Below, one piece after another: positions 16,914-25,509 of a stretch of 43,983 bases of DNA. Source of the DNA: Gammaproteobacteria bacterium (lineage in GTDB: Bacteria; Pseudomonadota; Gammaproteobacteria; JAHELT01); NCBI GenBank assembly GCA_029861595.1, contig JAOTYY010000003.1:1-43983 (forward strand), read 5' to 3'. Within the stretch, counting starts at the first letter, position 1, and each line of letters begins with the position of its first letter. The notes below the pieces were generated by a model. The model did not search any database. It was not told the origin of the DNA and was given only the letters and a program-made list of their open reading frames with translations. The position numbers and the translations under genes were made by a program.

Positions 16914-18200
16914 TCAGGAAGACAAAGTCCGGGTGTCGATCGTGTCAGCCCACATTTTTCGCTGTCCGGTGTTCCCGTTCGCATCGCCTACAACGGTACC
17001 ATCGCCGGTCGTACTCTCTTCCGTGCTGTCGTATACCGTGTACTCGATCTGGTACTTGGTGATCGTGATCACGTCGCCGTGCTTGAGTAACCGGTTCTTT
17101 TTTATCGGCCGGGAATTGACGAAGGTGCCGTTGGTGCTGTTGAGATCGTACACGTAAGAACTGTCCCGGTGGGTGAGTATTCGGGCGTGGTAACTGCTCA
17201 CCACCGAGTCGTCTATGCAGATATCGTTATCGGGGTTGCGCCCGATCGTCATACTCTCCTTGTGCAGCAGGTACTCGCCCATAACTTCCTTGTCTTCACT
17301 CAGCACGAGCTTGGCGATCTGTCCCGGTGGCGGTGGCGCAGCGCGGTCGCTGCTGCTGCGCTTTTTCCTCGAGCGGGCGCGTTCGGCAAACGTTCCCCAG
17401 CGCAACTCCTTGATCGCCGCATCCAGCGCTTCGGCCGTGACGTCATCCAGTTCCTCAACGAATGCGCAAGTCAGCGCCGTATCGCACAAGGTGTTTATCA
17501 GACGCGGAATACCGTTCGTGTATTGGTAGATCTTGGCCATGAGTTTCGCAGGAAAGATCTTTCTATCGAGCGCCAGGCCGGCCATGTGCAGCCGGTGGTC
17601 GATGTAATCCTGCATCTCATTTTCGACCAGCGCCTCGAGGTGAAACCGCAACCGCACACGTTGCGCGAGCTGCTCCATGCCCTCCGTATCCAACGTCCTG
17701 GCCAGCTCCGGCTGCCCGCAGAGGATCACGTTCAGGCTGGCCTCGCGATCTGTTTCCAGTCCCGAGAGCAGACGGATCTCTTCGAGCACTCGCGGCGACA
17801 GGTTTTGCGCTTCGTCCACTACCAGCACGACACGCCGACCACCGCGATTCTGCTCCTCAAGGTAGCGGTTGAGCATTTTCAACAGCTGCACCTTGCGGGC
17901 GTTGTAGGCTTCCACGCCAAACTCCGCCAGCAGCGCCTGCAGAAACTGCACTTCGGCGAGTTGCGTTTGATGAATTTTCGCTACCACCACATCCTGATCC
18001 AGCTCTTCCAGAACTTTCTGAATCAGGGTGGTCTTACCGCTGCCGATCTCGCCGGTGATGATGACGAAGCTGTCGCGATTCCAGATCGTATATTCCATGT
18101 ACGCTTTGGCTTGCGCATGCGCCTCGCTCAGATACAGGAAACGGGAGTCTGGTGTAAGCCGGAAAGGCTGATCCTGCAATCCGAAGTGTTCGAGATACAT
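16914..18200 (-). CDS. ExeA-type AAA ATPase fused to an FHA domain
   Basis: 428 residues. The N-terminus MYLEHFGLQDQPFRLTPD is the ExeA/GspA-type start. Walker A is GEIGSGKTT (50-58), Walker B VVLVVDEAQ (D129/E130), and sensor-type NGIPRLINTLCD lies at 229-240. A basic proline-rich linker (275-293) leads to an FHA domain: IGR (319-321), SSYHAR (335-340) and LNSTNGTF (353-360), so the phosphothreonine-binding residues are present. The ATG at 18200 fits the family start. ExeA ATPases normally help place secretins across peptidoglycan, but the peptidoglycan-binding end is replaced here by FHA, pointing to phospho-dependent regulation. It lies directly downstream of the Crp/Vfr gene on the same strand. 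Confidence 0.88.
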   Translation of the reverse strand: MYLEHFGLQDQPFRLTPDSRFLYLSEAHAQAKAYMEYTIWNRDSFVIITGEIGSGKTTLIQKVLEELDQDVVVAKIHQTQLAEVQFLQALLAEFGVEAYNARKVQLLKMLNRYLEEQNRGGRRVVLVVDEAQNLSPRVLEEIRLLSGLETDREASLNVILCGQPELARTLDTEGMEQLAQRVRLRFHLEALVENEMQDYIDHRLHMAGLALDRKIFPAKLMAKIYQYTNGIPRLINTLCDTALTCAFVEELDDVTAEALDAAIKELRWGTFAERARSRKKRSSSDRAAPPPPGQIAKLVLSEDKEVMGEYLLHKESMTIGRNPDNDICIDDSVVSSYHARILTHRDSSYVYDLNSTNGTFVNSRPIKKNRLLKHGDVITITKYQIEYTVYDSTEESTTGDGTVVGDANGNTGQRKMWADTIDTRTLSS

Positions 18201-18302
18201 ATGTCTGCTTCCGTGGTCGGCCCGCATCCCGCAGGAGCGAACTTCCGATTTTAAGTTAACAAACGTCGCCCCGCGCCAGGCGCGGTTGACTCTTTGGCAA
18301 TC

Positions 18303-18947
18303 CTATCGCGTGCCATATACGACAATAGTCTTGCCTTTGACCGATACCAACCCTTGCTGTTCGAGGCTCTTGAGAATGCGCCCCGCCATTTCCCTGGAAC
18401 AGCCCACGATGCGGCTGATCTCCTGCCGCGTGATGCGGATCTGCATGCCGTCGGGATGGGTCATGGCGTCCGGCTGCTCGCACAGATCCAGCAGCGTGCG
18501 GGCGATGCGGCCGGTTACGTCGTGAAACGCCAGGCGTCCGGCCTGTCGGCTGGTCTGCAGCAGGCGCTCACTCAACTGCATGCCGAGCGCAATTAGCACT
18601 GCCCGGTAGTCATCACGGTCGGGGCCTTTCAACAGTTGCTGGACCCGGCTGTAGCTGATTTCGGCGAGAATGCAGTCGCTGCGTGTCTTGATTGTCACAC
18701 CACGTGTCGGCTGTTCGACAAATAAACCCATCTCGCCGAGGAATTCGCCGGTATTGAGGTAGGAAAGAATCAACTCGCGGCCATCTTCGTCCTCCAGATT
18801 CACCACCACGGAACCCTCGACAATGTAATACAGGGTATCCGCAGGATCTCCGGGGGAAATGATGCGGGTCTTTTTCGGGTACCGCCGGCGGTGGCAGTGA
18901 CTCAAAAAACGTTCGAGGTCTAAGTTCTCGGTCAATACATTTGGCAT
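18303..18947 (-). CDS. crp: Crp/Vfr-type cAMP receptor regulator
   Basis: 214 residues, close to Pseudomonas Vfr and E. coli Crp over the full length. The cAMP pocket keeps G71, E72 and R82 (E. coli numbering happens to agree) and T132/S133, equivalent to Crp T127/S128. The serine after the arginine (Crp S83) is glycine here (TRGV). The hinge and C-terminal part read [16 protein letters not shown], then [13 protein letters not shown], and the helix-turn-helix is [20 protein letters not shown]. Retention of R82 and T/S supports cAMP binding, though affinity may be changed. The start ATG at 18947 has a GAGAGA upstream. It is divergent from the VWA gene; the gap of 149 bases should hold both promoters. 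Confidence 0.92.
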   Translation of the reverse strand: MPNVLTENLDLERFLSHCHRRRYPKKTRIISPGDPADTLYYIVEGSVVVNLEDEDGRELILSYLNTGEFLGEMGLFVEQPTRGVTIKTRSDCILAEISYSRVQQLLKGPDRDDYRAVLIALGMQLSERLLQTSRQAGRLAFHDVTGRIARTLLDLCEQPDAMTHPDGMQIRITRQEISRIVGCSREMAGRILKSLEQQGLVSVKGKTIVVYGTR

Positions 18948-19084
18948 GAGTCTCTCTTGTGTGGCGCCAACGCGACACCTGAGTCGTATCGCGCGTACAT
19001 TTCTGCCTTTATGTCCAAGGCAATTCTAACTTTATTTCAATATGTTGCCACGCACTCCTTGAAAATGCTGGAGCCGGAGGCGGT

Positions 19085-19090
19085 TATAAT
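19085..19090 (+). promoter_or_regulatory. Consensus -10 box directly before the VWA start
   Basis: A perfect TATAAT stands six bases upstream of the ATG at 19097, so a transcript from it would begin at or next to the start codon (leaderless). A TTGAAA at 19059-19064 is the nearest -35 but with a 20-base spacer, which is long. Confidence 0.4.
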
Positions 19091-19096
19091 CACCGC

Positions 19097-19813
19097 ATGA
19101 GCTCGAACGACAAACGCGACCTCAGGCCCAGTAGCCGCAGCCAAGTTGACCACTTTCTGCGGCAAGTCGCAGCTACGCCAAGCACAAAACGGGCCGCCAG
19201 CGGCGGTCGTCTCATCTTCGCCATGGATGCCACCGCCAGCCGCGAGCCCACCTGGGACACCGCCTGCCAGATCCAGAGCGAGATGTTCAGCGAAACAGCC
19301 GGCCTGGGCGGGCTGTCCCTACAGCTCTGCTACTATCGCGGGTTTCGCGAGTTTCACGCCAGCGAATGGGTAGACAATTCGGCCAGTCTGGTGCCCTTGA
19401 TGACGAGCGTCTTCTGCCTGGGTGGGCATACCCAGATCGAGCGGGTGCTTCGGCATGCGCTGACCGAGCAGAAACGCCGCAAACTGGATGCGCTGGTGTT
19501 CGTTGGCGACTGCATGGAGGAAGATGCCGACAAGCTGTGCGCGCTGGCAGGCGAGCTCGGGCTGCAGGGGGTGCCGATTTTCCTGTTCCACGAGGGCCTG
19601 AACGGCGGCGCGGGACGGATTTTTCAGCAACTCGCGCGCCTGAGCCGTGGAGCGTATTGCCGCTTCGACAGTGGCAGTGCGGAGCAGTTGAAGGCGCTGT
19701 TGAGCGCCGTCGCGGTGTTTGCGGCCGGCGGCCGGCGGGCCCTGGAGGATTTCGGTAAAAGCCGCGGCGGCGTGGTCAGGCAGCTCACACACCAGGTCGG
19801 CAAACAATCGTGA
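19097..19813 (+). CDS. VWA-domain protein
   Basis: A 238-residue soluble protein of the von Willebrand A type. The first strand carries a MIDAS-like motif DATAS (44-48, DxTxS). It is followed by LSLQLCYYRGFREFHASEW, GGHTQIERVLRHAL and the strand-loop LDALVFVGDCMEEDADKL, all typical of VWA folds. It has no signal peptide and no membrane segment. The next gene encodes a membrane J-domain protein, 45 bases away, so the two may form a unit in which VWA recruits or regulates a chaperone. The start ATG is unusual in standing six bases after a TATAAT. The partner and the metal dependence are unknown. Confidence 0.8.
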   Translation: MSSNDKRDLRPSSRSQVDHFLRQVAATPSTKRAASGGRLIFAMDATASREPTWDTACQIQSEMFSETAGLGGLSLQLCYYRGFREFHASEWVDNSASLVPLMTSVFCLGGHTQIERVLRHALTEQKRRKLDALVFVGDCMEEDADKLCALAGELGLQGVPIFLFHEGLNGGAGRIFQQLARLSRGAYCRFDSGSAEQLKALLSAVAVFAAGGRRALEDFGKSRGGVVRQLTHQVGKQS

Positions 19814-19858
19814 GCCGCGGATCTCGCGCCCGCAACGGGCTGAAACTGGCGTACTGAG

Positions 19859-20602
19859 GTGCGTTTCCTGCTGCTTGCCGGGCTACTGGCGCTGATCGTT
19901 TGGCTGCTACTGGTGCGCCCCACGCCCGCGGATTTGCGCCGCTACATGAAACGCGGTGTGCTGGTAGGCGTGGCCGCACTGTTGATTTTCGCGGTTGCCA
20001 CGGGGCGTCTGCACCCGCTGTTTGCACTGCTTGGGTCGCTGCTGCCTTTCGCCAATCGCTTGCTGGGATTGCTGCGCTTCCTGCCTTTGCTGAGTTCGCT
20101 GCACACACAATACCGCCAGGCTCGAGGCGCCGCCGGCCCACGGCCCGGCAACCAGTCCAGCGTCAACACCGCCCATTTGCGCATGTCTCTGGATCACGAC
20201 AGCGGTGATATGGATGGGGAAATACTGCAGGGGCGCTGGGCGGGTAAACGTCTGAGCAACCTCGAACTGGCCGATTTGCGCGAGTTATACGTCGAGTACT
20301 CCACAATCGACGAAGAATCGGCAGCTTTACTGGCGGCCTACCTGGACCGCGTGCACGGTGAACAATGGCACGAGGGCATGGGCTCGGGGCACGATCCTGG
20401 TAGCGGTGAAAAACAGCCCGGCAGTGCCATGAGCCGCCAGGAGGCGCTGGAGATCCTGGGCCTGGGGGAAGGCGCCGAGCCAGCCGAGGTAAAGGCCGCT
20501 CACCGGCGCCTGATGCAGAAAATGCATCCCGACCGCGGCGGTTCCAGCTACCTGGCGGCAAAAATCAACCGCGCCAAGGACGTGCTGCTCGACACTGGCT
20601 GA
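19859..20602 (+). CDS. Membrane-anchored J-domain protein
   Basis: 247 residues with GTG start at 19859. Two or three hydrophobic segments occupy the first 85 residues (FLLLAGLLALIVWLLLV, GVLVGVAALLIFAVA and a longer LLPF..LLRFLPLL stretch). A linker with ELADLRELYVEYSTIDEESA follows. The C-terminus is a short J-domain, AEVKAAHRRLMQKMHPDRGG, with the HPD motif near residue 223, ending KINRAKDVLLDTG. This layout matches Tim14/DnaJ-like membrane cochaperones that call Hsp70 to the membrane. It follows the VWA gene by 45 bases. Function of the pair is inferred only. Confidence 0.82.
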   Translation: MRFLLLAGLLALIVWLLLVRPTPADLRRYMKRGVLVGVAALLIFAVATGRLHPLFALLGSLLPFANRLLGLLRFLPLLSSLHTQYRQARGAAGPRPGNQSSVNTAHLRMSLDHDSGDMDGEILQGRWAGKRLSNLELADLRELYVEYSTIDEESAALLAAYLDRVHGEQWHEGMGSGHDPGSGEKQPGSAMSRQEALEILGLGEGAEPAEVKAAHRRLMQKMHPDRGGSSYLAAKINRAKDVLLDTG

Positions 20603-20740
20603 GGCAAACGGTGTTGGGCGCGACGGGTCCACTGCTGTACTCTGTTTACGCCGGCGCGTCCGGGAGCACGATCAGCACGCAGCGCCGGTCTATAATCAGC
20701 CGAACAACCAGGTGCAGATTCATTCCACGCAGGTGACTTC

Positions 20741-21223
20741 TTGTTGCAACGACTTCGAGAACAGTGGGAAAAGTTCAAGACGGCCTACGAACAACGCCAC
20801 CCGCGGCCGTTCGGTGAGGAGCATTTGTCCGATGATGTGTACCTGGTGATTCGAGCGTCCTCGGATCTGGACATCGCGGAGTTCGAATTGTTCGTCAAAG
20901 CCTACGAAAAGTGGTTCGGCACCGAAGCAAGGGAAGAGCGTATCGAGAAATATTATCTCGGCTACATGTTTTGCGGCCAGGTACCGCATTGGGTACGAGA
21001 GTATTGCCGCCAGGTCGCAGCCAGCGCACAACGCCATCAGCTCGATCCCGTGGACTTCGGGATCAAGCCGATAATCACCCGGCGCGTGAAAATGGGACTC
21101 GCCGTCATCACCGTAGCATTCGGCCTGATCGCTGGACTGATTGCCGTTACCGAATACACCGTGGACCGCCGCTTTCAGCATTTGCGTGATCTGAACAGAG
21201 TAAACATCACTCACCGACCATGA
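20741..21223 (+). CDS. Unknown protein with C-terminal membrane anchor
   Basis: A 160-residue protein I do not recognise. The N-terminal three quarters are soluble and charged (EQWEKFKTAYEQRHP, DDVYLVIRASSDLDIAEFEL), with a single C-terminal membrane helix (about 118-140, MGLAVITVAFGLIAGLIAV) and a short tail. The start is taken as TTG at 20741 (or 20744), with AGGTGA just upstream; no ATG is available. A TATAAT lies at 20691-20696. A long open frame on the opposite strand covers the same region, but its product is low in complexity and does not resemble a protein family. The FecR-domain gene follows on the same strand. Confidence 0.6.
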   Translation: MLQRLREQWEKFKTAYEQRHPRPFGEEHLSDDVYLVIRASSDLDIAEFELFVKAYEKWFGTEAREERIEKYYLGYMFCGQVPHWVREYCRQVAASAQRHQLDPVDFGIKPIITRRVKMGLAVITVAFGLIAGLIAVTEYTVDRRFQHLRDLNRVNITHRP

Positions 21224-21379
21224 TACAAACGACAAATAGACCAAGGCGCTACAGCGCGCTGTCGTGCGTTGCAGTACCCGTGACCGCGCATGCCGCCAGG
21301 CCTGGCAGCTGGTATTTCCAAGCCGCGCATACACAGAACGACAACGTATGCTAAATTCCGCACGAAAACGAGGATGGTC

Positions 21380-22111
21380 ATGCCCTGGAATCCCGACAAA
21401 CTCGAAAAGCTGGAAAACGATCGGCGTGAATTTCTGATTCGCGCGCTGGGCGCCGGATTCTTCGCCAGCGGTTTGACCGGTGCCATGTCGCGGGCCGCCT
21501 ATAGTGCCGGGAAGATTCCCCGCGAGTTGCCGCCGGGCAAATCGATTTACGAAATCAAAGGGCAAGCGACGGTAGATGGTTCGCGAGCCAATCTGGATAC
21601 CCAGGTACGGCCGAATTCGCTGCTGGAGACAGGACGCAGCAGCCGCATGATATTCGCCGTCGGTAAAGACGCATTCATCCTGCGATCGAACTCTCGCTTG
21701 CAGCTGAGCGGTAACGAATTGGTCAACACGTTGCGACTGGCCGCGGGCGCCGTGCTGTCCGTGTTTGGCAAAACGGAACATCGCATCGTCACGACCACTG
21801 CCAGCGTCGGTATTCGCGGCACCGGCATATACGTCGAATCGGATCCGGAGCAAAGCTACGTATGCACCTGCTACGGGGTAGTGGATCTACAGTCCGCGAC
21901 CGACACCACCAGCAGCGAACAGATCACCTCGCTGCATCATGACGCGCCGCGCTACGTCACCGCCAGCGGTCCTATCGGGCAGCGCATTCGGCCCGCCCCA
22001 TTTATCAATCACACCGACACAGAGTTGATGCTGATCGAGGAACTGGTCGGGCGCGTGCCGCCTTTCGCTTTCTCCGGCAGCGGTTATACGTCTCCGCGCC
22101 GGGACTACTGA
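21380..22111 (+). CDS. Tat-exported FecR-domain protein
   Basis: 243 residues. The N-terminus has a twin-arginine signal: NDRREFLIR (R15/R16) followed by a hydrophobic stretch ALGAGFFASGLTGAMS. The body is a FecR-type beta domain: IYEIKGQATVDGSRANLDT, RMIFAVGKDAFILRSNS and VTTTASVGIRGTGIYVES, the last being the most conserved. FecR domains usually sense a periplasmic signal for a sigma factor, but no sigma or anti-sigma gene is near, and no transmembrane helix follows. The ATG at 21380 is preferred because GAGG lies at a good distance; another ATG is at 21374. It could be a free periplasmic FecR-like protein that binds polymers. The role is unknown. Confidence 0.82.
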   Translation: MPWNPDKLEKLENDRREFLIRALGAGFFASGLTGAMSRAAYSAGKIPRELPPGKSIYEIKGQATVDGSRANLDTQVRPNSLLETGRSSRMIFAVGKDAFILRSNSRLQLSGNELVNTLRLAAGAVLSVFGKTEHRIVTTTASVGIRGTGIYVESDPEQSYVCTCYGVVDLQSATDTTSSEQITSLHHDAPRYVTASGPIGQRIRPAPFINHTDTELMLIEELVGRVPPFAFSGSGYTSPRRDY

Positions 22112-22230
22112 TACAGATGCCGCAAGCGGATCGTCTGGCGCCTGTGAACGGCGCAGTCGCAAAATATCTCACCCCTGCGACTTTGCTATAGTACGTCGCC
22201 AGCCCGACCCGCCAAGCGGGAAGGCAATCC

Positions 22231-22321
22231 TGTCGGGGTGCCGCATCGTAGGGCGATGCCGCTGAGAGCGCCGAGGCGCAACCCGTTGTACCTGATCCGG
22301 TTAATACTGGCGTAGGGAACA
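22231..22321 (+). promoter_or_regulatory. TPP riboswitch (THI element)
   Basis: All core parts are visible: TCGGGGTGCC at 22233-22242, GCTGAGAG at 22261-22268, ACCCGTTGTACCTGAT at 22280-22295, and TACTGGCGTAGGGAA at 22305-22319. P1 closes through TGT (22231-22233) and ACA (22319-22321). It lies 57 bases upstream of the ABC ATPase gene that leads the thiamin salvage operon. Such elements bind thiamin pyrophosphate and shut off translation or transcription. A TATAGT at 22187-22192 may be the -10. Confidence 0.96.
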
Positions 22322-22378
22322 CATGCTTGAGTCTTGCTACTTTTCCAAATTACCCGGCCACGCGTGCCAGGGCGTGCT

Positions 22379-23131
22379 ATGACCGCGACACCTCCGCCCG
22401 GCGTGCGCGTGCACATCACCCGACTGGCGTATCCCGGCCACACGGTTTTCGAAGAGCTGAAGCTGCAACTGGCCGCCGGGCAATGCACCTGTCTACTGGG
22501 CCGCAACGGCAGCGGCAAGTCGTCGCTGCTGCGGGCCCTTGCGAAACTGCTGGGTGAGCGCGTCTGCGAGTTGCACGTGGAATGCAGCGACGACCTACCG
22601 TTGGCCGGGCGAGTCGCCTACATGGCCCAGGAAGACCTGTTGCTGCCGTGGCTGGACGTGTTGGAGAACACCACCCTGGGCTATCGCCTGCGCGATCGCT
22701 CCCATACTCGACCGGCGGTCGTGCAACGCGCCACACAACTGCTGCAAGACGTTGGATTGGCGGCATTCGCGCACGCCTCTCCAGCTGAACTGTCAGGCGG
22801 CATGCGCCAACGTGCGGCGCTCGCCCGCACATTGATGGAGGATCAACCGGTAGTGTTGATGGACGAACCGTTTTCGGCGCTCGACGCGATCACGCGGCTC
22901 GAGCTGCAAAACCTCGCCGCACGGCTGCTCGACCGCCGTACCACATTGCTCATCACTCACGATCCACTGGAGGCATTGCGCCTGGGCGATGCGGTTTACA
23001 CACTGGACGGTCAGCCCGCCAAGCTAAGCGCACCGCTGCGCCCCACCGGCCGCGCACCCCGCCCGCCCGGAGATGCACAGCTGCTGTCACTGCAGGGGCG
23101 TCTGCTCACCCAATTGGGTGCTGGCGCATGA
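22379..23131 (+). CDS. thiZ: ABC transporter ATPase of the pyrimidine (HMP) uptake system
   Basis: A 250-residue ABC ATPase. Walker A is GRNGSGKS (41-48), the signature LSGGMRQRAALARTLM, Walker B VVLMDEPFSALDA and the H-loop LLITHDPLEAL. The layout resembles the SsuB/TauB/ThiZ branch, which works with a single permease and an NMT1-type receptor. The ATG at 22379 has AGGG upstream and follows the riboswitch; the frame is open to 22334. It overlaps thiX by four bases (ATGA). Together with thiX and thiY it forms an importer of thiamin pyrimidine pieces. Confidence 0.88.
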   Translation: MTATPPPGVRVHITRLAYPGHTVFEELKLQLAAGQCTCLLGRNGSGKSSLLRALAKLLGERVCELHVECSDDLPLAGRVAYMAQEDLLLPWLDVLENTTLGYRLRDRSHTRPAVVQRATQLLQDVGLAAFAHASPAELSGGMRQRAALARTLMEDQPVVLMDEPFSALDAITRLELQNLAARLLDRRTTLLITHDPLEALRLGDAVYTLDGQPAKLSAPLRPTGRAPRPPGDAQLLSLQGRLLTQLGAGA

Positions 23132-23913
23132 CCGGACTGGTACGCCGTTTTGTGACGTTAGCCAGCCTGCTGCTTGCCTGGCAGCTCATCGTTTGGGTGA
23201 CCGGGGTACCTGGGTATATCCTGCCGGGTCCGCTGTCGGTGGCCGGCGCGTTCGCCACTCATGCGGGCACGCTGGCACAGCACGCGACCGTTACGATTAT
23301 CGAAATTCTCGCCGGGTTGCTGCTGGGCGCGCTGCTGGGTTTTTCCAGCGCACTATCGCTCAGCAGCTTTCACACCGTGCGCCGCTGGTTGTTGCCGGTG
23401 CTGGTGGTCAGTCAGGCGCTACCCGTTTTTGCGTTGGCACCGATACTCATGCTGTGGCTGGGATACGGCATGGTATCGAAAATAGCCATGGCGGTGCTGA
23501 TCATATATTTTCCGGTCACCGCCGCGTGCTTCGACGGTTTGCGCCACACGCCTAACGGCTGGCTGGAGCTGGCTGCGACCATGGGTGCGAGCCCGCGCAA
23601 CCTGTTACGCTCCGTCCGGTTGCCCGCGGCATTGCCGGCGGCCGCGAGCGGGATGCGCGTCGCCACCGCAGTAGCGCCGATCGGCGCGGTAGTCGGTGAA
23701 TGGGTAGGATCGAGCGCAGGTTTAGGCTATTTGATGTTGCATGCGAACGGGCGCATGCAGATCGACCTGATGTTCGCGGCGCTGGTTACCCTGGCGGCGT
23801 TTGCACTGGCGCTTTATTTCTCTGTAGACCACCTGTTGAAGCATGCGCTGCCGTGGCATCGCCAAACATTGCTGGATAATGAAAATGAACAGGAGATCCC
23901 TCATGACGTTTAA
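23128..23913 (+). CDS. thiX: ABC permease of the pyrimidine (HMP) uptake system
   Basis: A 261-residue permease with about six membrane helices. The EAA-like cytoplasmic loop reads ELAATMGASPRNLLRSVRLPAALP. The N-terminus (LASLLLAWQLIVWVTGVPGYILPGP) and the end fit the BPD_transp_1 family and its SsuC/ThiX branch. The start ATG overlaps the thiZ stop in ATGA, and the stop lies inside thiY, so the three are translationally coupled. Confidence 0.88.
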   Translation: MTGLVRRFVTLASLLLAWQLIVWVTGVPGYILPGPLSVAGAFATHAGTLAQHATVTIIEILAGLLLGALLGFSSALSLSSFHTVRRWLLPVLVVSQALPVFALAPILMLWLGYGMVSKIAMAVLIIYFPVTAACFDGLRHTPNGWLELAATMGASPRNLLRSVRLPAALPAAASGMRVATAVAPIGAVVGEWVGSSAGLGYLMLHANGRMQIDLMFAALVTLAAFALALYFSVDHLLKHALPWHRQTLLDNENEQEIPHDV

Positions 23914-24850
23914 ACCGTTGTTAGCGATGGCCATCGCGATAATGGTATTGCCGGGCAGTGCAGCGGGTGAGAAACTGACCGTCATGCTCGACTGGTTCGT
24001 GAATCCCGATCACGGACCGCTATTCGTAGCGCGCGAAAGAGGTTATTTCGAGCAGGCCGGTTTGCAGGTCGAACTGATAGCGCCCGCCGATCCGAACAAT
24101 CCACCGAAGTTCGTCGCCGCGGGGAAAGCCGACATCGCGATTTCCTATCAACCGCAGCTGCACGTGCAGGTGGCTCAAGGTTTGCCGCTGGTCCGTATCG
24201 GGACCCTGGTCAGCATGCCTCTGAATTCTCTGGTCGTACTGGCGGGCGGCCCGGTACGCACACTCGCCGATCTGAAAGGGCGCAAGGTCGGATTTTCGGT
24301 CGGCGGTTTCGAAGACGCACTGCTCAAGGCTATGCTGGCCAAACACGGGCTGACGCTTGCCGACGTCACCCTGATAAATGTTAATTTCTCGTTGTCGCCG
24401 GCGCTCATCGCCGGGCAGGTGGATGCGGTAATCGGCGCGTTTCGCAACTTCGAACTCAATCAAATGGACATTGAAGGACATCCCGGGCGGGCTTTCTTCG
24501 TCGAGGAACACGGCGTACCCGCGTACGACGAGTTGATTTTTGTGGCGCACAAAGAGAGCCTGAGGAGGCCGTCCCTGGCACAGTTCGTGAGCGCTATCGA
24601 ACGCGCCACGCATTACATGGTCAATCATCCACAAGAGAGCTGGGAGTTGTTCGTAGGGACTGACAAATCGCTCGACGATGAACTCAACCAGCGTGCCTGG
24701 CGAGATACACTGCCGCGTTTCGCATTGCGCCCGGCGGCACTTGATATCGGCCGCTATCGACGCATGGCGGATTTCCTTTACGCCCAGCGACTGATCGCAA
24801 AAAAGTTACCGCTGAGCGAATACGCCGTAGACCTCTTCAACCGGCCTTGA
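23903..24850 (+). CDS. thiY: Pyrimidine-binding protein of the ThiXYZ system
   Basis: 315 residues. A Sec signal (PLLAMAIAIMVLPGSAAG) is followed by LTVMLDWFVNPDHGPLFVA, the hallmark of the NMT1/THI5-like receptors of thiamin precursors, and SVGGFEDALLKAML. ThiY of Bacillus binds N-formylaminopyrimidine from thiamin breakdown. The ATG at 23903 has AGGAGA six bases upstream and overlaps thiX by 11 bases; another ATG at 23885 is possible. The combination with TenA and ThiD suggests salvage of degraded thiamin in this organism. Confidence 0.88.
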   Translation: MTFKPLLAMAIAIMVLPGSAAGEKLTVMLDWFVNPDHGPLFVARERGYFEQAGLQVELIAPADPNNPPKFVAAGKADIAISYQPQLHVQVAQGLPLVRIGTLVSMPLNSLVVLAGGPVRTLADLKGRKVGFSVGGFEDALLKAMLAKHGLTLADVTLINVNFSLSPALIAGQVDAVIGAFRNFELNQMDIEGHPGRAFFVEEHGVPAYDELIFVAHKESLRRPSLAQFVSAIERATHYMVNHPQESWELFVGTDKSLDDELNQRAWRDTLPRFALRPAALDIGRYRRMADFLYAQRLIAKKLPLSEYAVDLFNRP

Positions 24851-24852
24851 CC

Positions 24853-25509
24853 ATGTTCGCGAATTTCAAGCAGGACTGCGGGGGCACCTGGCCGGCCTAT
24901 GTGGAGCATTCCTTCGTCAGGCAGATCGGCGACGGCACATTGCCCGAAGCGAGTTTCCGCCACTACTTGAAGCAGGACTATCTGTTTCTCCTGCACTTCG
25001 CGCGCGCCTATGGTCTGGCGGTGTTCAAAGCGCAGGCATTGGAAGACATGCTGCAGGCCAAGGCGGGCCTGGCAGCGATTCTGGATCTGGAGATCGGTGT
25101 GCACGTCAAATACTGCGCCGGCTGGGGATTGTCGCAGGAAGACCTGCAGCGCGAGCCGGAAGCCACCGCCAACCTCGCTTATACACGATTTCTGCTGGAG
25201 CGCGGACTGGCCGGCAATTTGACTGACTTTCATGCCGCATTGACACCCTGTGTCGTAGGCTACGCTGAAATCGGCCGGCATCTTGCCAAAGCGGCAGGCA
25301 GTGTAGAGGCAAACCCCTACGCCGACTGGATCGCTATGTATGCCGGCGAGGAGTATCAGCAGGTTGCCCGCGCACAGATCGCACAACTCGACAAGCTCTG
25401 CGCGCAAGAACAGGGAAGCGAACGACACAGGCAGCTGAGCGAGACTTTCACGCTCGCCACGCGCCTGGAAGCGGCTTTCTGGGATATGGCTTTGCAATGT
25501 CAGCTGTGA
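24853..25509 (+). CDS. tenA: Thiaminase II / aminopyrimidine aminohydrolase (TenA)
   Basis: 218 residues. TenA removes the amino group from aminomethyl-pyrimidine to give HMP, and also cleaves thiamin. The active-site Cys133 lies in ALTPCVVGYAEIG, which puts this in the TenA_C class (the TenA_E class lacks this cysteine). Other conserved parts are FRHYLKQDYLFLLHFARAYG with D42, and the last helix LEAAFWDMAL with its glutamate. The ATG at 24853 is used; it starts two bases after the thiY stop. The gene overlaps thiD by 13 bases. Confidence 0.93.
   Translation: MFANFKQDCGGTWPAYVEHSFVRQIGDGTLPEASFRHYLKQDYLFLLHFARAYGLAVFKAQALEDMLQAKAGLAAILDLEIGVHVKYCAGWGLSQEDLQREPEATANLAYTRFLLERGLAGNLTDFHAALTPCVVGYAEIGRHLAKAAGSVEANPYADWIAMYAGEEYQQVARAQIAQLDKLCAQEQGSERHRQLSETFTLATRLEAAFWDMALQCQL

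Noticed and set aside
20720-21853. Long open frame of 377 codons on the minus strand
   Set aside because: It covers two plus-strand genes, one of which has clear FecR and Tat motifs; the minus-strand product has no family features.
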